From assembly GCA_031178305.1 (NCBI GenBank), contig JAPSJG010000011.1:1-23389 (forward strand): a DNA stretch of 23,389 nucleotides, written 5' to 3'. A model generated the notes under the pieces. The model worked only from the letters and a program-made list of their open reading frames with translations. It was not told where the DNA came from and made no database searches. This document shows positions 7,200 to 17,344 of this stretch, piece by piece; position 1 is the stretch's first letter; each line of letters opens with the position of its first letter. This stretch comes from Sinorhizobium sp. (GTDB taxonomy: Bacteria > Pseudomonadota > Alphaproteobacteria > Rhizobiales > Rhizobiaceae). Position numbers and translations under genes: made by a program.

Positions 7200-7517
7200 T
7201 CAGCATCCGCTCCTTGTGCCATCGGCATCGATGATGCACACAGCGCCCGGCATTTCCTGAAGGACGCTACGACGCACGGTATAGCGCTTGCCGGTGCCGG
7301 ACGGAATTGAGCCGGTGGAAATGTTGTCGTAGTCGATCGGCCTGTTCGCAAGCATCCGCTGGTTGCCCTTGGACGACAGCATCGGCGTCAGAATCAGCGT
7401 GAGCGCGATCACCGCCGTCCCGAACAGCAGCGCAAGGTTGAGCACACCCGTCCGGCGGGATTGGCTCGTCACCAGATCCTTGTCCTGAACCGTCCTCCAG
7501 AAATCCTCGTCCACCAT
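7200..7517 (-). CDS. Hypothetical small membrane-anchored protein
   Basis: I do not recognise this 105-residue product. It has an N-terminal polar segment (MVDEDFWRTVQDKDLVTSQS) and one hydrophobic helix at about 24-46 (VLNLALLFGTAVIALTLILT). A polar tail follows with two cysteines, ending MPGAVCIIDADGTRSGC. The arrangement suggests a single-pass inner-membrane protein with its C-terminal part outside, where the two cysteines could form a disulfide; that topology is inferred. The ATG at 7517 has GAGG five bases upstream, better than the in-frame ATG 17 codons earlier. It precedes the Flp pilin gene by 73 bp on the same strand, so a joint transcript and a pilus-related role are possible. Confidence 0.75.
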   Translation of the reverse strand: MVDEDFWRTVQDKDLVTSQSRRTGVLNLALLFGTAVIALTLILTPMLSSKGNQRMLANRPIDYDNISTGSIPSGTGKRYTVRRSVLQEMPGAVCIIDADGTRSGC

Positions 7518-7642
7518 TCCAGCCTCACGAAACCCATTGAAGAGCAGCGGTGAAACACCCTTCCCCACCTAATCACGCCGCCCGACACCGGCGCCAACGG
7601 CACGCACCGAATCCGATTGGGTCGACTTTGCCTTATGGGTGA

Positions 7643-7657
7643 TAAACGTTCGATTAA
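7643..7657 (-). promoter_or_regulatory. Possible CtrA-like half-site pair
   Basis: On the minus strand the sequence is TTAA-N7-TTTA, one base from the CtrA box TTAA-N7-TTAA. It lies in an unusually AT-rich patch about 125 bp upstream of the small membrane protein gene that precedes the Flp pilin gene. CtrA controls pilin genes in Caulobacter and is present in rhizobia. A single one-mismatch match in AT-rich DNA is weak evidence. Confidence 0.22.
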
Positions 7658-7690
7658 TAAAATCTCGGAATTCCGGGGAATTGAATTCAG

Positions 7691-7712
7691 GCGACGGAAT
7701 TCCGCCCGTCGC
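7691..7712 (-). terminator. Hairpin downstream of mutT
   Basis: GCGACGG (7691-7697) pairs with CCGTCGC (7706-7712) around an eight-base loop, about 50 bp past the mutT stop. No T-run follows, so it is at best a weak or factor-dependent transcript end. The loop side includes CGGAATTCCG, which also occurs at 7666-7675. Confidence 0.35.
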
Positions 7713-7761
7713 CACCGGACCGAAGGGCGCGCCTTTGAGCAGGAAATCTGGGCCGGTCAGG

Positions 7762-8175
7762 TCAAAGCAAATCCATCAGGAAAGGGATCAGCGGCTCGTC
7801 GGCGGGAGGCATCGGATAATCGCGCAGAGCCTTGGGGCGTACCCATTTGATCGCCTGGCCCTCACGCCCTTCTGCAACGCCTTCATAACGGCGGCAGATG
7901 TAGAGCGGCATCAAAAGGTGAAAGCTGTCATAGCTATGGCTTGCAAAGGTCAAAGGCGCGAGGCAAGCGACCTTGGTGTGAATGCCCAGCTCCTCGTCGA
8001 GCTCTCGGATCAACGTCTCCTCGGGCGTCTCACCGGCCTCGACCTTGCCGCCGGGAAACTCCCAGAGCCCGGCAAGCGGCTTTCCCTCGGGCCGCTGCGA
8101 AAGCAGGATACGACCATCGGAATCGACCAGCGCGCAAGCCGCAACGAGAACGATCTTCTTATCCTTGATTTCCAT
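7762..8175 (-). CDS. mutT: MutT-type 8-oxo-dGTP diphosphatase (Nudix hydrolase)
   Basis: A 137-residue Nudix protein with a perfect box G-x5-E-x7-REUxEExGU: Gly43, Glu49, Arg57-Glu58, Glu61-Glu62, Gly64-Ile65. The sequence WEFPGGKVEAGETPEE and the early LLSQRPEGKPLAGLWEFPGG are those of MutT itself, which removes oxidised guanine nucleotides from the pool and so prevents A:T to C:G errors. Length agrees with MutT (about 130). It begins three bases after the stop of the acetyltransferase gene and is the last gene of the argJ-GNAT-mutT run, so it is almost certainly co-transcribed. Confidence 0.93.
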   Translation of the reverse strand: MEIKDKKIVLVAACALVDSDGRILLSQRPEGKPLAGLWEFPGGKVEAGETPEETLIRELDEELGIHTKVACLAPLTFASHSYDSFHLLMPLYICRRYEGVAEGREGQAIKWVRPKALRDYPMPPADEPLIPFLMDLL

Positions 8176-8178
8176 GTC

Positions 8179-8985
8179 CTACACCTTGGGGGCGCGATAG
8201 AGGTAGCGGTAGATCTCGGCGAAACCAGCCTTGCGATAAAGCGCGATCGCCGCCTCATTGGCGGCCTCCACCTGCAGCCATGCCTTCTTCGCCCCGCGAA
8301 GGCGCGCCCAGCGCAGCGATGCGTCGAGAAGCGCATTTCCAAGGCCCTCGCGGCGCACCGCTTCGGCGACCGCGAACTGCATGATGCCGGCGAGGTCGTT
8401 ATCGTGGACGACGAGCGCAACCGCGGTCGGACCGGTCTCGCGGTCCTCGAACAGGAAAAGCCCGCTCTCGGGTTTGATCGCGCTTATGACGTCCACCAGC
8501 GCCCCTTTGCTCTCCGGATTCTCCTTGCCGATCCGGATGCGGGCATCCACGAATCGCCTGACGTCCTTGATTGGCAAGTGGTCGATCCCTTCGCCGAAAT
8601 CCCGCTCTGCGAGATCGAGCGCCAGCACGAGGCTGCGGCCGAAGACGGTCCAGCCTTCGGCATCCATATGGGCAATCATCTGCGGCGGCGTCAGCGGCGT
8701 CTGGCGAACCGTCAGCGGACGACCTTGCTCGGCGAAGCGTTGCGACGCCTTTTGGAGCCGTATGGCTATGTCGCGATAGTCCGACGGGTCGAGCGGATTG
8801 ATCGAGTTCAGCCGTTTCGAGGGATGGCCGCCCGTCAGCCGGATCAGCCAGCTGCCGTCATAGTGTACGGTGGTCGCCGGCCAGGCGCGGAACCCGACCG
8901 CTTCCAGGCGCCGTACGCTCGGAAGGTCGACCGTGACGGCTTCGGCCGAAGGGTGGTCGCCTGACTGTCTGTCTTTCGGTGTCAT
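8179..8985 (-). CDS. GNAT family N-acetyltransferase
   Basis: A 268-residue protein with a C-terminal GNAT domain: the acetyl-CoA loop RREGLGNALL (211-220) and the terminal ANEAAIALYRKAGFAEIYRY stretch (motif B). The N-terminal half, with WPATTVHYDGSWLIRLTGGH and KRLNSINPLDPSD, resembles the first domain of two-domain GNAT proteins found beside argJ and mutT in alphaproteobacteria. The substrate is unknown. ArgJ makes N-acetylglutamate, so an acetyl-transfer neighbour is suggestive but proves nothing. It starts 27 bp after the argJ stop and ends three bases before mutT, supporting one transcript. Confidence 0.87.
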   Translation of the reverse strand: MTPKDRQSGDHPSAEAVTVDLPSVRRLEAVGFRAWPATTVHYDGSWLIRLTGGHPSKRLNSINPLDPSDYRDIAIRLQKASQRFAEQGRPLTVRQTPLTPPQMIAHMDAEGWTVFGRSLVLALDLAERDFGEGIDHLPIKDVRRFVDARIRIGKENPESKGALVDVISAIKPESGLFLFEDRETGPTAVALVVHDNDLAGIMQFAVAEAVRREGLGNALLDASLRWARLRGAKKAWLQVEAANEAAIALYRKAGFAEIYRYLYRAPKV

Positions 8986-9012
8986 GCCCTTGTGCCCCGA
9001 TGCAGCGCCGGG

Positions 9013-10254
9013 TCAGCTTCTGTAATCGCCATTGATCTCGACATATTCCTTGGTGAGATCGCAGGTATAGACGGTGGCGCGGCCCGTGCCGAGGCCGATC
9101 TCGACACGGATCGGAATGGTCTCGCCCTTCATCACCGCGCTTGCGGCCGCTTCCGAATAGGCCGGATCGCGCTCGCCCTCGACGGCGACGCGCACGTCGC
9201 CGAACCAGATCGCCAGCCGGTCGCGCTCGGCCATCTCGCCGGACTTGCCGACGGCCATGACGACCCGGCCCCAGTTCGCGTCCTCGCCGGCGATCGCCGT
9301 CTTGACGAGCGGTGAATTGGCGATCGAAAGCGCGATGCGCTTGGCCGCCGCATCGTTCTCGGCCCCCTCGACCCTCACTTCCACCATCTTGCGCGCGCCC
9401 TCGCCGTCACGTACCACCTGCAGCGCCAGGTCGCGCAGAAGATCGTTGAGCGCGGCGCGGAAGGAGTGAAGCCGCGGGTCGGCAACGTCCTCGACCCGCG
9501 CCTGCCCGTCCCTTGCCGCCGCCCCCGTCGCAAACAGCATCAACGTATCGGAGGTGGAGGTGTCGCTATCGACGGTCACGGAATTGAAGCTCGGCCCCAC
9601 GCCAGCTAAAAGCAGCGCCTGCAGCACGGCCGGGGCAATATCGGCATCCGTCACCACGAAGGAGAGCATGGTCGCCATGTCCGGCGCGATCATGCCGGCT
9701 CCTTTGGCGATACCGTTGATCGTGACCTCTACGCCGCCGACCTCGGCGCTGCGGGTCGCGACCTTCGGGTAGGTGTCCGTGGTCATTATCGCTTTGGCCG
9801 CCTCGAACCAGAAATCCTCCGTGGCCGACTTAGCAAGCTCATCGAGCACGCCGGCAAATTTGGTGGCGTCGAGCGGCTCGCCGATAACGCCCGTCGATGC
9901 CAGAAAGACTTCGCTCTCGCTGCAGCCCGCGGCCGCGGCCGCGGATTTCGCGGTGAGCTCGGTCGCGTCTTTTCCCTTCTTGCCGGTGAAGGCGTTGGCA
10001 TTGCCGGAATTGACGACGACGGCACGCGCAACTCCGCCGGGCAGGTTCTTCCGGCAGAAATCGACCGGCGCGGAGGGGCATTTCGATCGCGTGAAGACGC
10101 CCGCGACGGCGGCCGGTTGATCGAAGATCATCATCAGCACGTCCGTGCGGTTCTTGTACTTGATCCCCGCGGCGGCGGTCGCCATGCGCACGCCACGCAG
10201 CGCCGGCATTTCGGCGAAGATTTTCGGAGCAAGCGGAGAAACGGAACCGGACAT
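9013..10254 (-). CDS. argJ: Bifunctional glutamate N-acetyltransferase / N-acetylglutamate synthase ArgJ
   Basis: ArgJ moves the acetyl group from N-acetylornithine to glutamate, recycling it in arginine synthesis, and can also use acetyl-CoA. The 413-residue product has the self-cleavage site GAGMIAPDMATMLSF, with Thr195 as the new N-terminal nucleophile of the beta chain. Other family stretches are ARAVVVNSGNANAFTG (77-91), EVFLASTGVIGEPL (115-128), SFNSVTVDSDTSTSDTL and the C-terminal YTCDLTKEYVEINGDYRS. I chose ATG at 10254 (MSGSVSPLAPKIF); an in-frame ATG 18 codons earlier lacks family support. It heads the argJ-GNAT-mutT run. A 332-bp repeat-filled gap separates it from the isomerase gene upstream. 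Confidence 0.96.
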   Translation of the reverse strand: MSGSVSPLAPKIFAEMPALRGVRMATAAAGIKYKNRTDVLMMIFDQPAAVAGVFTRSKCPSAPVDFCRKNLPGGVARAVVVNSGNANAFTGKKGKDATELTAKSAAAAAGCSESEVFLASTGVIGEPLDATKFAGVLDELAKSATEDFWFEAAKAIMTTDTYPKVATRSAEVGGVEVTINGIAKGAGMIAPDMATMLSFVVTDADIAPAVLQALLLAGVGPSFNSVTVDSDTSTSDTLMLFATGAAARDGQARVEDVADPRLHSFRAALNDLLRDLALQVVRDGEGARKMVEVRVEGAENDAAAKRIALSIANSPLVKTAIAGEDANWGRVVMAVGKSGEMAERDRLAIWFGDVRVAVEGERDPAYSEAAASAVMKGETIPIRVEIGLGTGRATVYTCDLTKEYVEINGDYRS

Positions 10255-10359
10255 TGGAAAAACCTGCTTGGAGCCTTGAAGGGGGTGCGAGAAATGCCCG
10301 AACGGCATTCAGCCGCCGGGCATTTTGTTCTGGTCAGAGGCTGGGCACCAGCCCTACTC

Positions 10360-10461
10360 GCATGTCTCCTTAAATCGACCTCGATTTAAGGAGAAAGACA
10401 TGCAGCAACTCAAAGTGCTACAGCAACCTTTGCGCGTCTCATAAGACGCGCGGCGCTGTAG
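10360..10461 (+). repeat. Full copy of two-hairpin intergenic repeat (rhizobial mosaic-element type)
   Basis: Hairpin 1 pairs GCATGTCT (10360-10367) with AGACATGC (10396-10403), with a second inner stem TTAAATCGA/TCGATTTAA. A conserved linker AACTCAAAGTGCTACAG follows. Hairpin 2 has an outer stem CTACAGC/GCTGTAG (10418-10424 with 10455-10461) and an inner stem GCGCGTCT/AGACGCGC (10432-10439 with 10444-10451). It is about 80% identical to 21387-21486. It lies in the 332-bp gap between the isomerase gene and argJ, which holds no gene. Confidence 0.88.
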
Positions 10462-10471
10462 ATCACGATGG

Positions 10472-10493
10472 TTTTAGGTCGATCGACCTAAAA
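10472..10493. repeat. Perfect 22-bp palindrome
   Basis: TTTTAGGTCGA followed by its exact reverse complement, eleven bases after the end of the two-hairpin repeat. With no loop it could be a dimeric-protein site or part of a composite repeat. It is directly visible; its role is unknown. Confidence 0.7.
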
Positions 10494-10517
10494 TCATAAT
10501 GATCGATCCTAGGAGTT

Positions 10518-10567
10518 AGCGCGGGATTCAGGCGGAGAACCGAGCACACTTTTCCTGATCCCGCGCT
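10518..10567. repeat. Long-stem inverted repeat, candidate terminator of the isomerase gene
   Basis: AGCGCGGGATTCAGG (10518-10532) pairs with CCTGATCCCGCGCT (10554-10567) with one bulged T, leaving a loop of about 21 bases. It lies 20 bp past the isomerase stop. The arms and the TTTTCC in the loop resemble a widespread rhizobial palindromic repeat. It could end or stabilise the isomerase transcript. Confidence 0.6.
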
Positions 10568-10586
10568 AGTCAGGCCCGCCGGAAGC

Positions 10587-11444
10587 TCACCGAGCTTCCC
10601 GTGCCGCGTTGGCCGCATCATAGGCCTTCTTCAGCTCCGGATCGGAGATCTCGACCTCGGCCGTCTTTTTCGCCGAAGCCAGGAGAGCAAGGTATTTGTC
10701 GCGCATGACAAGCTGACGAACCTGCGGCTCAACCTCCTCGATCTTCGGCGGTGCCTGCGGCCGCTTGTCCTCGACGAGGATAATGTGGTAGCCGAACTGC
10801 GTCTTCACCGGCTCCTTGGTATAGGCGCCCTTCTCGAGCGCGAAAGCGGCCGCCTCGAATTCCGGCACCATCCGGCCCTTGGTGAAATAGCCAAGATCGC
10901 CGCCGTCGTCCTTGTTCGGATCGGTGGACTTGGCCTTGGCGAGCTCCACGAAGCTCTTGCCCGCCTCTAGCTCCTTGACGATCGCCTTCGCTTCCTCCTC
11001 CGTCTTCACCAGGATGTGGCGCGCCTTCACCTCCTCCTGGGGCGGAATGGCTGCGATTTCCTTGTCGTAGCGCGCCTTCACTTCTTCCTCCGTGACCGCG
11101 TCGACGACGTGTTTCTTGAAGAAGGCGTTGTGAAGCTCGCGCTCGGTGATGAAGGCGACGCGCTGCTTGAAGGTCTCGTCGTTCTGGAGCCCTTCCTTTT
11201 CTGCGTCCTTGACCAGGAGCTTGACATCAATGACGGAGGAGAGCGCCGCTGCACGCTTCTGCTCGTCCGGCATGCGCTGGAGCTGCGGATCGAGACTGCT
11301 GATGGCAAGGTCAAGCTCCGATTGGCGGATTTCCTCGTCGCCGACCTTTGCGATGACCGGATCGGTGTCTTGGGCGCGGGCGACGCCGCTTGCCGCAATC
11401 ATCGCGACAAGTGCCGCAGCCGCCAGGCTCTTGTATCTGGACAT
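10587..11444 (-). CDS. Periplasmic parvulin-type peptidyl-prolyl cis-trans isomerase
   Basis: A 285-residue SurA/PrsA-like folding catalyst. A Sec signal peptide (positive start, hydrophobic 7-18) ends in VARA with likely cleavage after Ala24. A helical chaperone segment containing SELDLAISSLDPQLQRMP follows. The parvulin domain, about residues 138-232, begins VKARHILVKTEEEA and contains DGGDLGYFTKGRMVPEFE and TQFGYHIILVEDKRPQ, the standard core. Homologues isomerise proline bonds in outer-membrane and secreted proteins. AAAGG eight bases before the ATG supports the start. It diverges from secA, so the export motor and a periplasmic folding factor share a 243-bp control region. Confidence 0.93.
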   Translation of the reverse strand: MSRYKSLAAAALVAMIAASGVARAQDTDPVIAKVGDEEIRQSELDLAISSLDPQLQRMPDEQKRAAALSSVIDVKLLVKDAEKEGLQNDETFKQRVAFITERELHNAFFKKHVVDAVTEEEVKARYDKEIAAIPPQEEVKARHILVKTEEEAKAIVKELEAGKSFVELAKAKSTDPNKDDGGDLGYFTKGRMVPEFEAAAFALEKGAYTKEPVKTQFGYHIILVEDKRPQAPPKIEEVEPQVRQLVMRDKYLALLASAKKTAEVEISDPELKKAYDAANAAREAR

Positions 11445-11549
11445 TTCTCTTACCTTTCACGGTTGGCCGCCAGCGCGATTGCCCCGGTCTTGCGGGCTTC
11501 ACAACACCAGAATGTGGCAGTTCTGCAGCCACCCGGCCGTGCAAGTGCG

Positions 11550-11578
11550 TTGACATAATCCGACCCCCCTCTTATCTG
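11550..11578 (+). promoter_or_regulatory. Candidate secA promoter
   Basis: TTGACA at 11550-11555 is followed after 17 bases by TATCTG (11573-11578), or after 16 bases by TTATCT. The -35 box is perfect and the -10 is moderate for a housekeeping sigma factor. Transcription would start near 11585, giving an untranslated leader of about 100 bases before the secA ATG. Confidence 0.55.
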
Positions 11579-11687
11579 TCACGCAACCTCGCGTCCAGAA
11601 CAGTTTTCCGGGCGTTTCACGGCATTTCGCGGTTTTTCGGGCCCGAACCTGAAACCCCAGGCGACAAATAAGGAAAGGACCATTCGG

Positions 11688-14396
<2,709 letters not shown>

Positions 14397-14406
14397 GATG
14401 CCACCG

Positions 14407-14496
14407 CTACAGCGCCGCGCGTCTTAATCAGAGGTGGCTGTAGCACTTTGAATGCTGCATGCCTCCTCACATCGAGGTCGATATTAGGAGACATGC
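14407..14496 (-). repeat. Damaged copy of two-hairpin intergenic repeat, inverted
   Basis: Read on the minus strand this matches 10360-10461: GCATGTCTCCTAATATCGAC, the TTCAAAGTGCTACAG linker and AAGACGCGCGGCGCTGTAG. The left arm of the inner stem of hairpin 2 is lost (CCTCTGATT where CTTTGCGCGTCT is expected), so that stem cannot form, while the outer CTACAGC/GCTGTAG stem survives. It begins 10 bp after the secA stop. Confidence 0.85.
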
Positions 14497-14634
14497 GGCA
14501 GCGCCTAGCGCTCGGCCTCCGAGGCCACGAATGCCATCGGACTCTCGGCGTGGCAGGAATCCGACGCTGAACCCTTTTTTAACGCTGATCTGGCAGAAGT
14601 GGGCCCCTGTATTGCGTAATCTCAGGGTGTCCTC

Positions 14635-16059
14635 GTGTTCATGGCGGTATGTCAATCGGCCGGACGTATGCTGCCGTCGGCGCTGAGAGACCGCCTTTCC
14701 TCAGGCTTCGCGCAGCTTACCGCTATTCTCTCCGGCGCCGATTCGCGCAGCCGGGCGCAGCGCGTGGCGATCATCGCCTTCGCGATTCGAATCCTGAGCG
14801 CCGCGATCGCCTTCGTCTCTCAGATCGTGCTTGCGCGCCTCGTGGGCGAATTCGAATACGGCGTCTTCATCTTCGTCTGGGTGATGGCCGTCCTGTTCGG
14901 AAACCTGTCCTGCCTCGGCCTGCATTCCGCCGTCATCCGTTTCCTGCCTGAATATCACACGACGTCGGCTCTCGACGAAATCCGCGGCCTCACGACTGCG
15001 GCGCGCATCTTCGCTCTCGTGTCCGCGAGCACGCTTGCCGCGATCGCCGCCGTCGGGCTCTGGCTCTTTGGACGAGACATCGAGAACTACTACATCGTTC
15101 CGCTCTATCTCGGCTTCTGTACGCTGCCGATGATCGCGCTCGGGGACGTGATGGACGGCACGGCGCGTGCCCACGGCTGGCCGATCGCGGCCCTCAGCCC
15201 AACCTACATCGTGCGGCCGCTGCTCATTCTCGCCTTCATGGTCGGTGCCATTCTCGCCGGCCTGCCGCGCGACGCGATAACCGCCATGGCGGCCGCGCTG
15301 GCGGCGACTTATGTCACCGCACTCGGACAGTTCCTCGCCATGGTGTGGCGGCTCCGCCGGCATTATGTGAGAGGCCCGATGAAGGTAGAACTCGGGCGAT
15401 GGCTGCGGGTCTCGGTTCCGATCTTCCTCGTCGACGGTTTCGGCTTCCTGCTCACCAATTCCGACGTCGTGATCGTCGGTCTGTACCTGAAGCCGGACGA
15501 CGTGGCGATCTACTTTGCCGCAGCAAAGACGATGGCGCTCGTGCATTTCGTGATGTTCGCGGTCAAGGCCGCGGCCGGTCCGCGCTTCTCGGGGGCGATG
15601 GCCGTGCGCGACCGTCACCAGTTGACGGAAATCGCCATCGAAAGTGCGCGTTGGTCCTTCTGGCCATCGCTTGCGATCGGCTGCACGGTCGTCCTGGCAG
15701 GACCCCTGCTACTTTCGCTGTTCGGCCCTGCCTTCCCCACCGGCGCACCGCTGATGGCGATCCTGCTCGTCGGGATTCTCGCCAAGGCTTTCGTGGGCCC
15801 GGCCGAAACACTCCTTACCATGGCCGGGCGGCAGAAGCTCTGCGTCATCCTCTACGCGGCGGCGCTCGCCGCCAATGTCGCGCTGAACGTGACGCTCGTG
15901 CCGCTCTTCGGCCTGACAGGGGCGGCAGCGGCGACAGCCGGCGCGATGTTCGTAGAAGCGGCGATCCTGCATGTCGCGGTGAGACACACATTCGGCTTCA
16001 CACTGTTCGCGATTGCGGGTGGAAAGAGCAGTAACGAGAAGGAGGCGATCAGGCCATGA
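14635..16059 (+). CDS. Wzx/MATE-like polysaccharide or lipid flippase
   Basis: A 474-residue very hydrophobic protein with about 12 predicted membrane helices and almost no large soluble part, in the oligosaccharide flippase (MOP) superfamily. The N-terminal stretch ILSAAIAFVSQIVLARLVGE and the following FEYGVFIFVWVMA are the recognisable start of Wzx-type proteins, which flip undecaprenyl-linked sugars to the periplasm. The cargo is unknown. Start choice: GTG at 14635 has AGGG seven bases upstream; ATG codons at 14641 and 14668 are alternatives with weaker sites. Its stop overlaps the next ATG (ATGA), indicating coupled translation. No glycosyltransferases are nearby, so the sugar pathway lies elsewhere. 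Confidence 0.85.
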   Translation: MFMAVCQSAGRMLPSALRDRLSSGFAQLTAILSGADSRSRAQRVAIIAFAIRILSAAIAFVSQIVLARLVGEFEYGVFIFVWVMAVLFGNLSCLGLHSAVIRFLPEYHTTSALDEIRGLTTAARIFALVSASTLAAIAAVGLWLFGRDIENYYIVPLYLGFCTLPMIALGDVMDGTARAHGWPIAALSPTYIVRPLLILAFMVGAILAGLPRDAITAMAAALAATYVTALGQFLAMVWRLRRHYVRGPMKVELGRWLRVSVPIFLVDGFGFLLTNSDVVIVGLYLKPDDVAIYFAAAKTMALVHFVMFAVKAAAGPRFSGAMAVRDRHQLTEIAIESARWSFWPSLAIGCTVVLAGPLLLSLFGPAFPTGAPLMAILLVGILAKAFVGPAETLLTMAGRQKLCVILYAAALAANVALNVTLVPLFGLTGAAAATAGAMFVEAAILHVAVRHTFGFTLFAIAGGKSSNEKEAIRP

Positions 16060-17327
16060 GCGGCAATATCCAGCTTCCCGGCGATTTGAGTGGCAGGACC
16101 AATCGCCTGTCCCCCGGATTGCGGCCGGGTCTCGATCCGTCTCACGCCGAGCGGGTGATGATGGTGGGGCGGCCGGGACGGCATCTCGCGATCTATCCGG
16201 CGCGCGCCGGCTACGAGCTGCAGCGGGAGCTCGATTTCCTCTCCAACCGCGCCATCGAGCCGAATGTCTTCTTCACCGGCCGGTTCCTGGCACCGGCCAT
16301 GCCGCGGCTCGAGGACCGGGTCATTCGCCTCGCCGTCATTCGCGACGAGAACGAGCGCAGCAGCCGCATGCGTTTCGTCATGCCCTTTTCGATCGAGAAG
16401 CCGGGATTTTCGATCGGCGCCCCCATCATTCGCGCCTGGTCCAATTCCTTCGGACCACTGGGCGTTCCTCTCTTGGATGCGGAGGACGCGGCAGAGACGA
16501 TCAGCAACTTCTATGGGGCGCTTGCCGCGCCCGACTCCGGCCTGCCGCAAGTACTGGTGCTGCCCGACGTGCGGCTCAAGGGCAAGTTCGCGCAGCTCGC
16601 CCGGGCGGTCGCCATCGGCGAGAACCTGCCGCTGACGGTGACCGATACCTTCCAGCGGCCGATGCTCGAAAGCCTGCTCGAAGGGCCGACCTATCTGCGA
16701 AAGGCGATCAGCCGGCCGCATCTCAAGGATCTGAAGCGGCAGTGGAACAATCTCGAGAAATGCGGCGAACTTGACTATAACGTCGCGCGCCAGCCGGAGG
16801 AGATCCGCTGGCGAATGGAAGAGTTTCTGGCGCTGGAGGCATCCGGATGGAAGGGTCGCGAGCGCGGCGCCATGATCATGGATCGCTATCGCGCAGCCTT
16901 CGCCAGAGAGGCGATCACCAACCTCGCAGAAGCCGACAGCGTGCGCATCCACACGCTCGATCTCGACGGCAAGGCGATCGCCGCAATGGTCGTGTTTCTG
17001 ATGGCCGGCGAGGCCTATACGTGGAAGACCGCCTATGACGAACGCTACGCGAAATTCTCGCCTGGCAAGCTGTTGCTCGCGCAGCTGACAGAATGGCACC
17101 TCGACGACGCCAACATCATCCGCTCCGATTCCTGCGCCGTGCCCGACCATCCGATGATTGCGCGCTTTTGGCAGGAGCGCGAGGAGATGGGCACTCTCGT
17201 CATTGGCTTACAGCAGAACCGCGACCGCGACGTGCGCCAGGTGGCGACGCAGCTTCACCTCTATCGAAACACCCGCAACATGGCGCGGATGCTGCGCGAC
17301 AAGATCCGAGCGCTGGCGGGACGGTGA
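16056..17327 (+). CDS. GNAT-fold acyltransferase, CelD/BcsL-like
   Basis: A 423-residue soluble protein of the GNAT_6 (CelD/BcsL) type. The C-terminal half carries the family's core: YNVARQPEEIRWRMEEFLAL, EASGWKGRERGAMIM, then HTLDLDGKAIAAMVVFLMAG and TWKTAYDERYAKFSPGKLLL. These surround the acyl-CoA and aminoacyl-like binding site in FemX/CelD relatives. Such proteins are frequent in polysaccharide loci and are thought to acylate sugars or lipid carriers. AAGGAGG ten bases upstream of the ATG, inside the flippase gene, and the ATGA overlap show the two genes are co-translated. Together they suggest modification plus export of one envelope molecule. Confidence 0.83.
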   Translation: MSGNIQLPGDLSGRTNRLSPGLRPGLDPSHAERVMMVGRPGRHLAIYPARAGYELQRELDFLSNRAIEPNVFFTGRFLAPAMPRLEDRVIRLAVIRDENERSSRMRFVMPFSIEKPGFSIGAPIIRAWSNSFGPLGVPLLDAEDAAETISNFYGALAAPDSGLPQVLVLPDVRLKGKFAQLARAVAIGENLPLTVTDTFQRPMLESLLEGPTYLRKAISRPHLKDLKRQWNNLEKCGELDYNVARQPEEIRWRMEEFLALEASGWKGRERGAMIMDRYRAAFAREAITNLAEADSVRIHTLDLDGKAIAAMVVFLMAGEAYTWKTAYDERYAKFSPGKLLLAQLTEWHLDDANIIRSDSCAVPDHPMIARFWQEREEMGTLVIGLQQNRDRDVRQVATQLHLYRNTRNMARMLRDKIRALAGR

Positions 17328-17344
17328 CACTGCTCGCGGGCGTC

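Noticed and set aside
7639..8964. 441-codon plus-strand open frame opposite mutT and the GNAT gene
   Set aside because: Covers two genes with clear Nudix and GNAT motifs on the other strand; its product is Arg/Asp-rich and low in family features.
14591..14610. TGGCAG as a sigma-54 (-24) element before the flippase gene
   Set aside because: The required GC of a -12 TTGC box at the right spacing is absent.
15852..17150. 432-codon minus-strand open frame opposite the flippase/acyltransferase genes
   Set aside because: Shadow of two coupled genes with a good ribosome site and recognisable families; no convincing start context.
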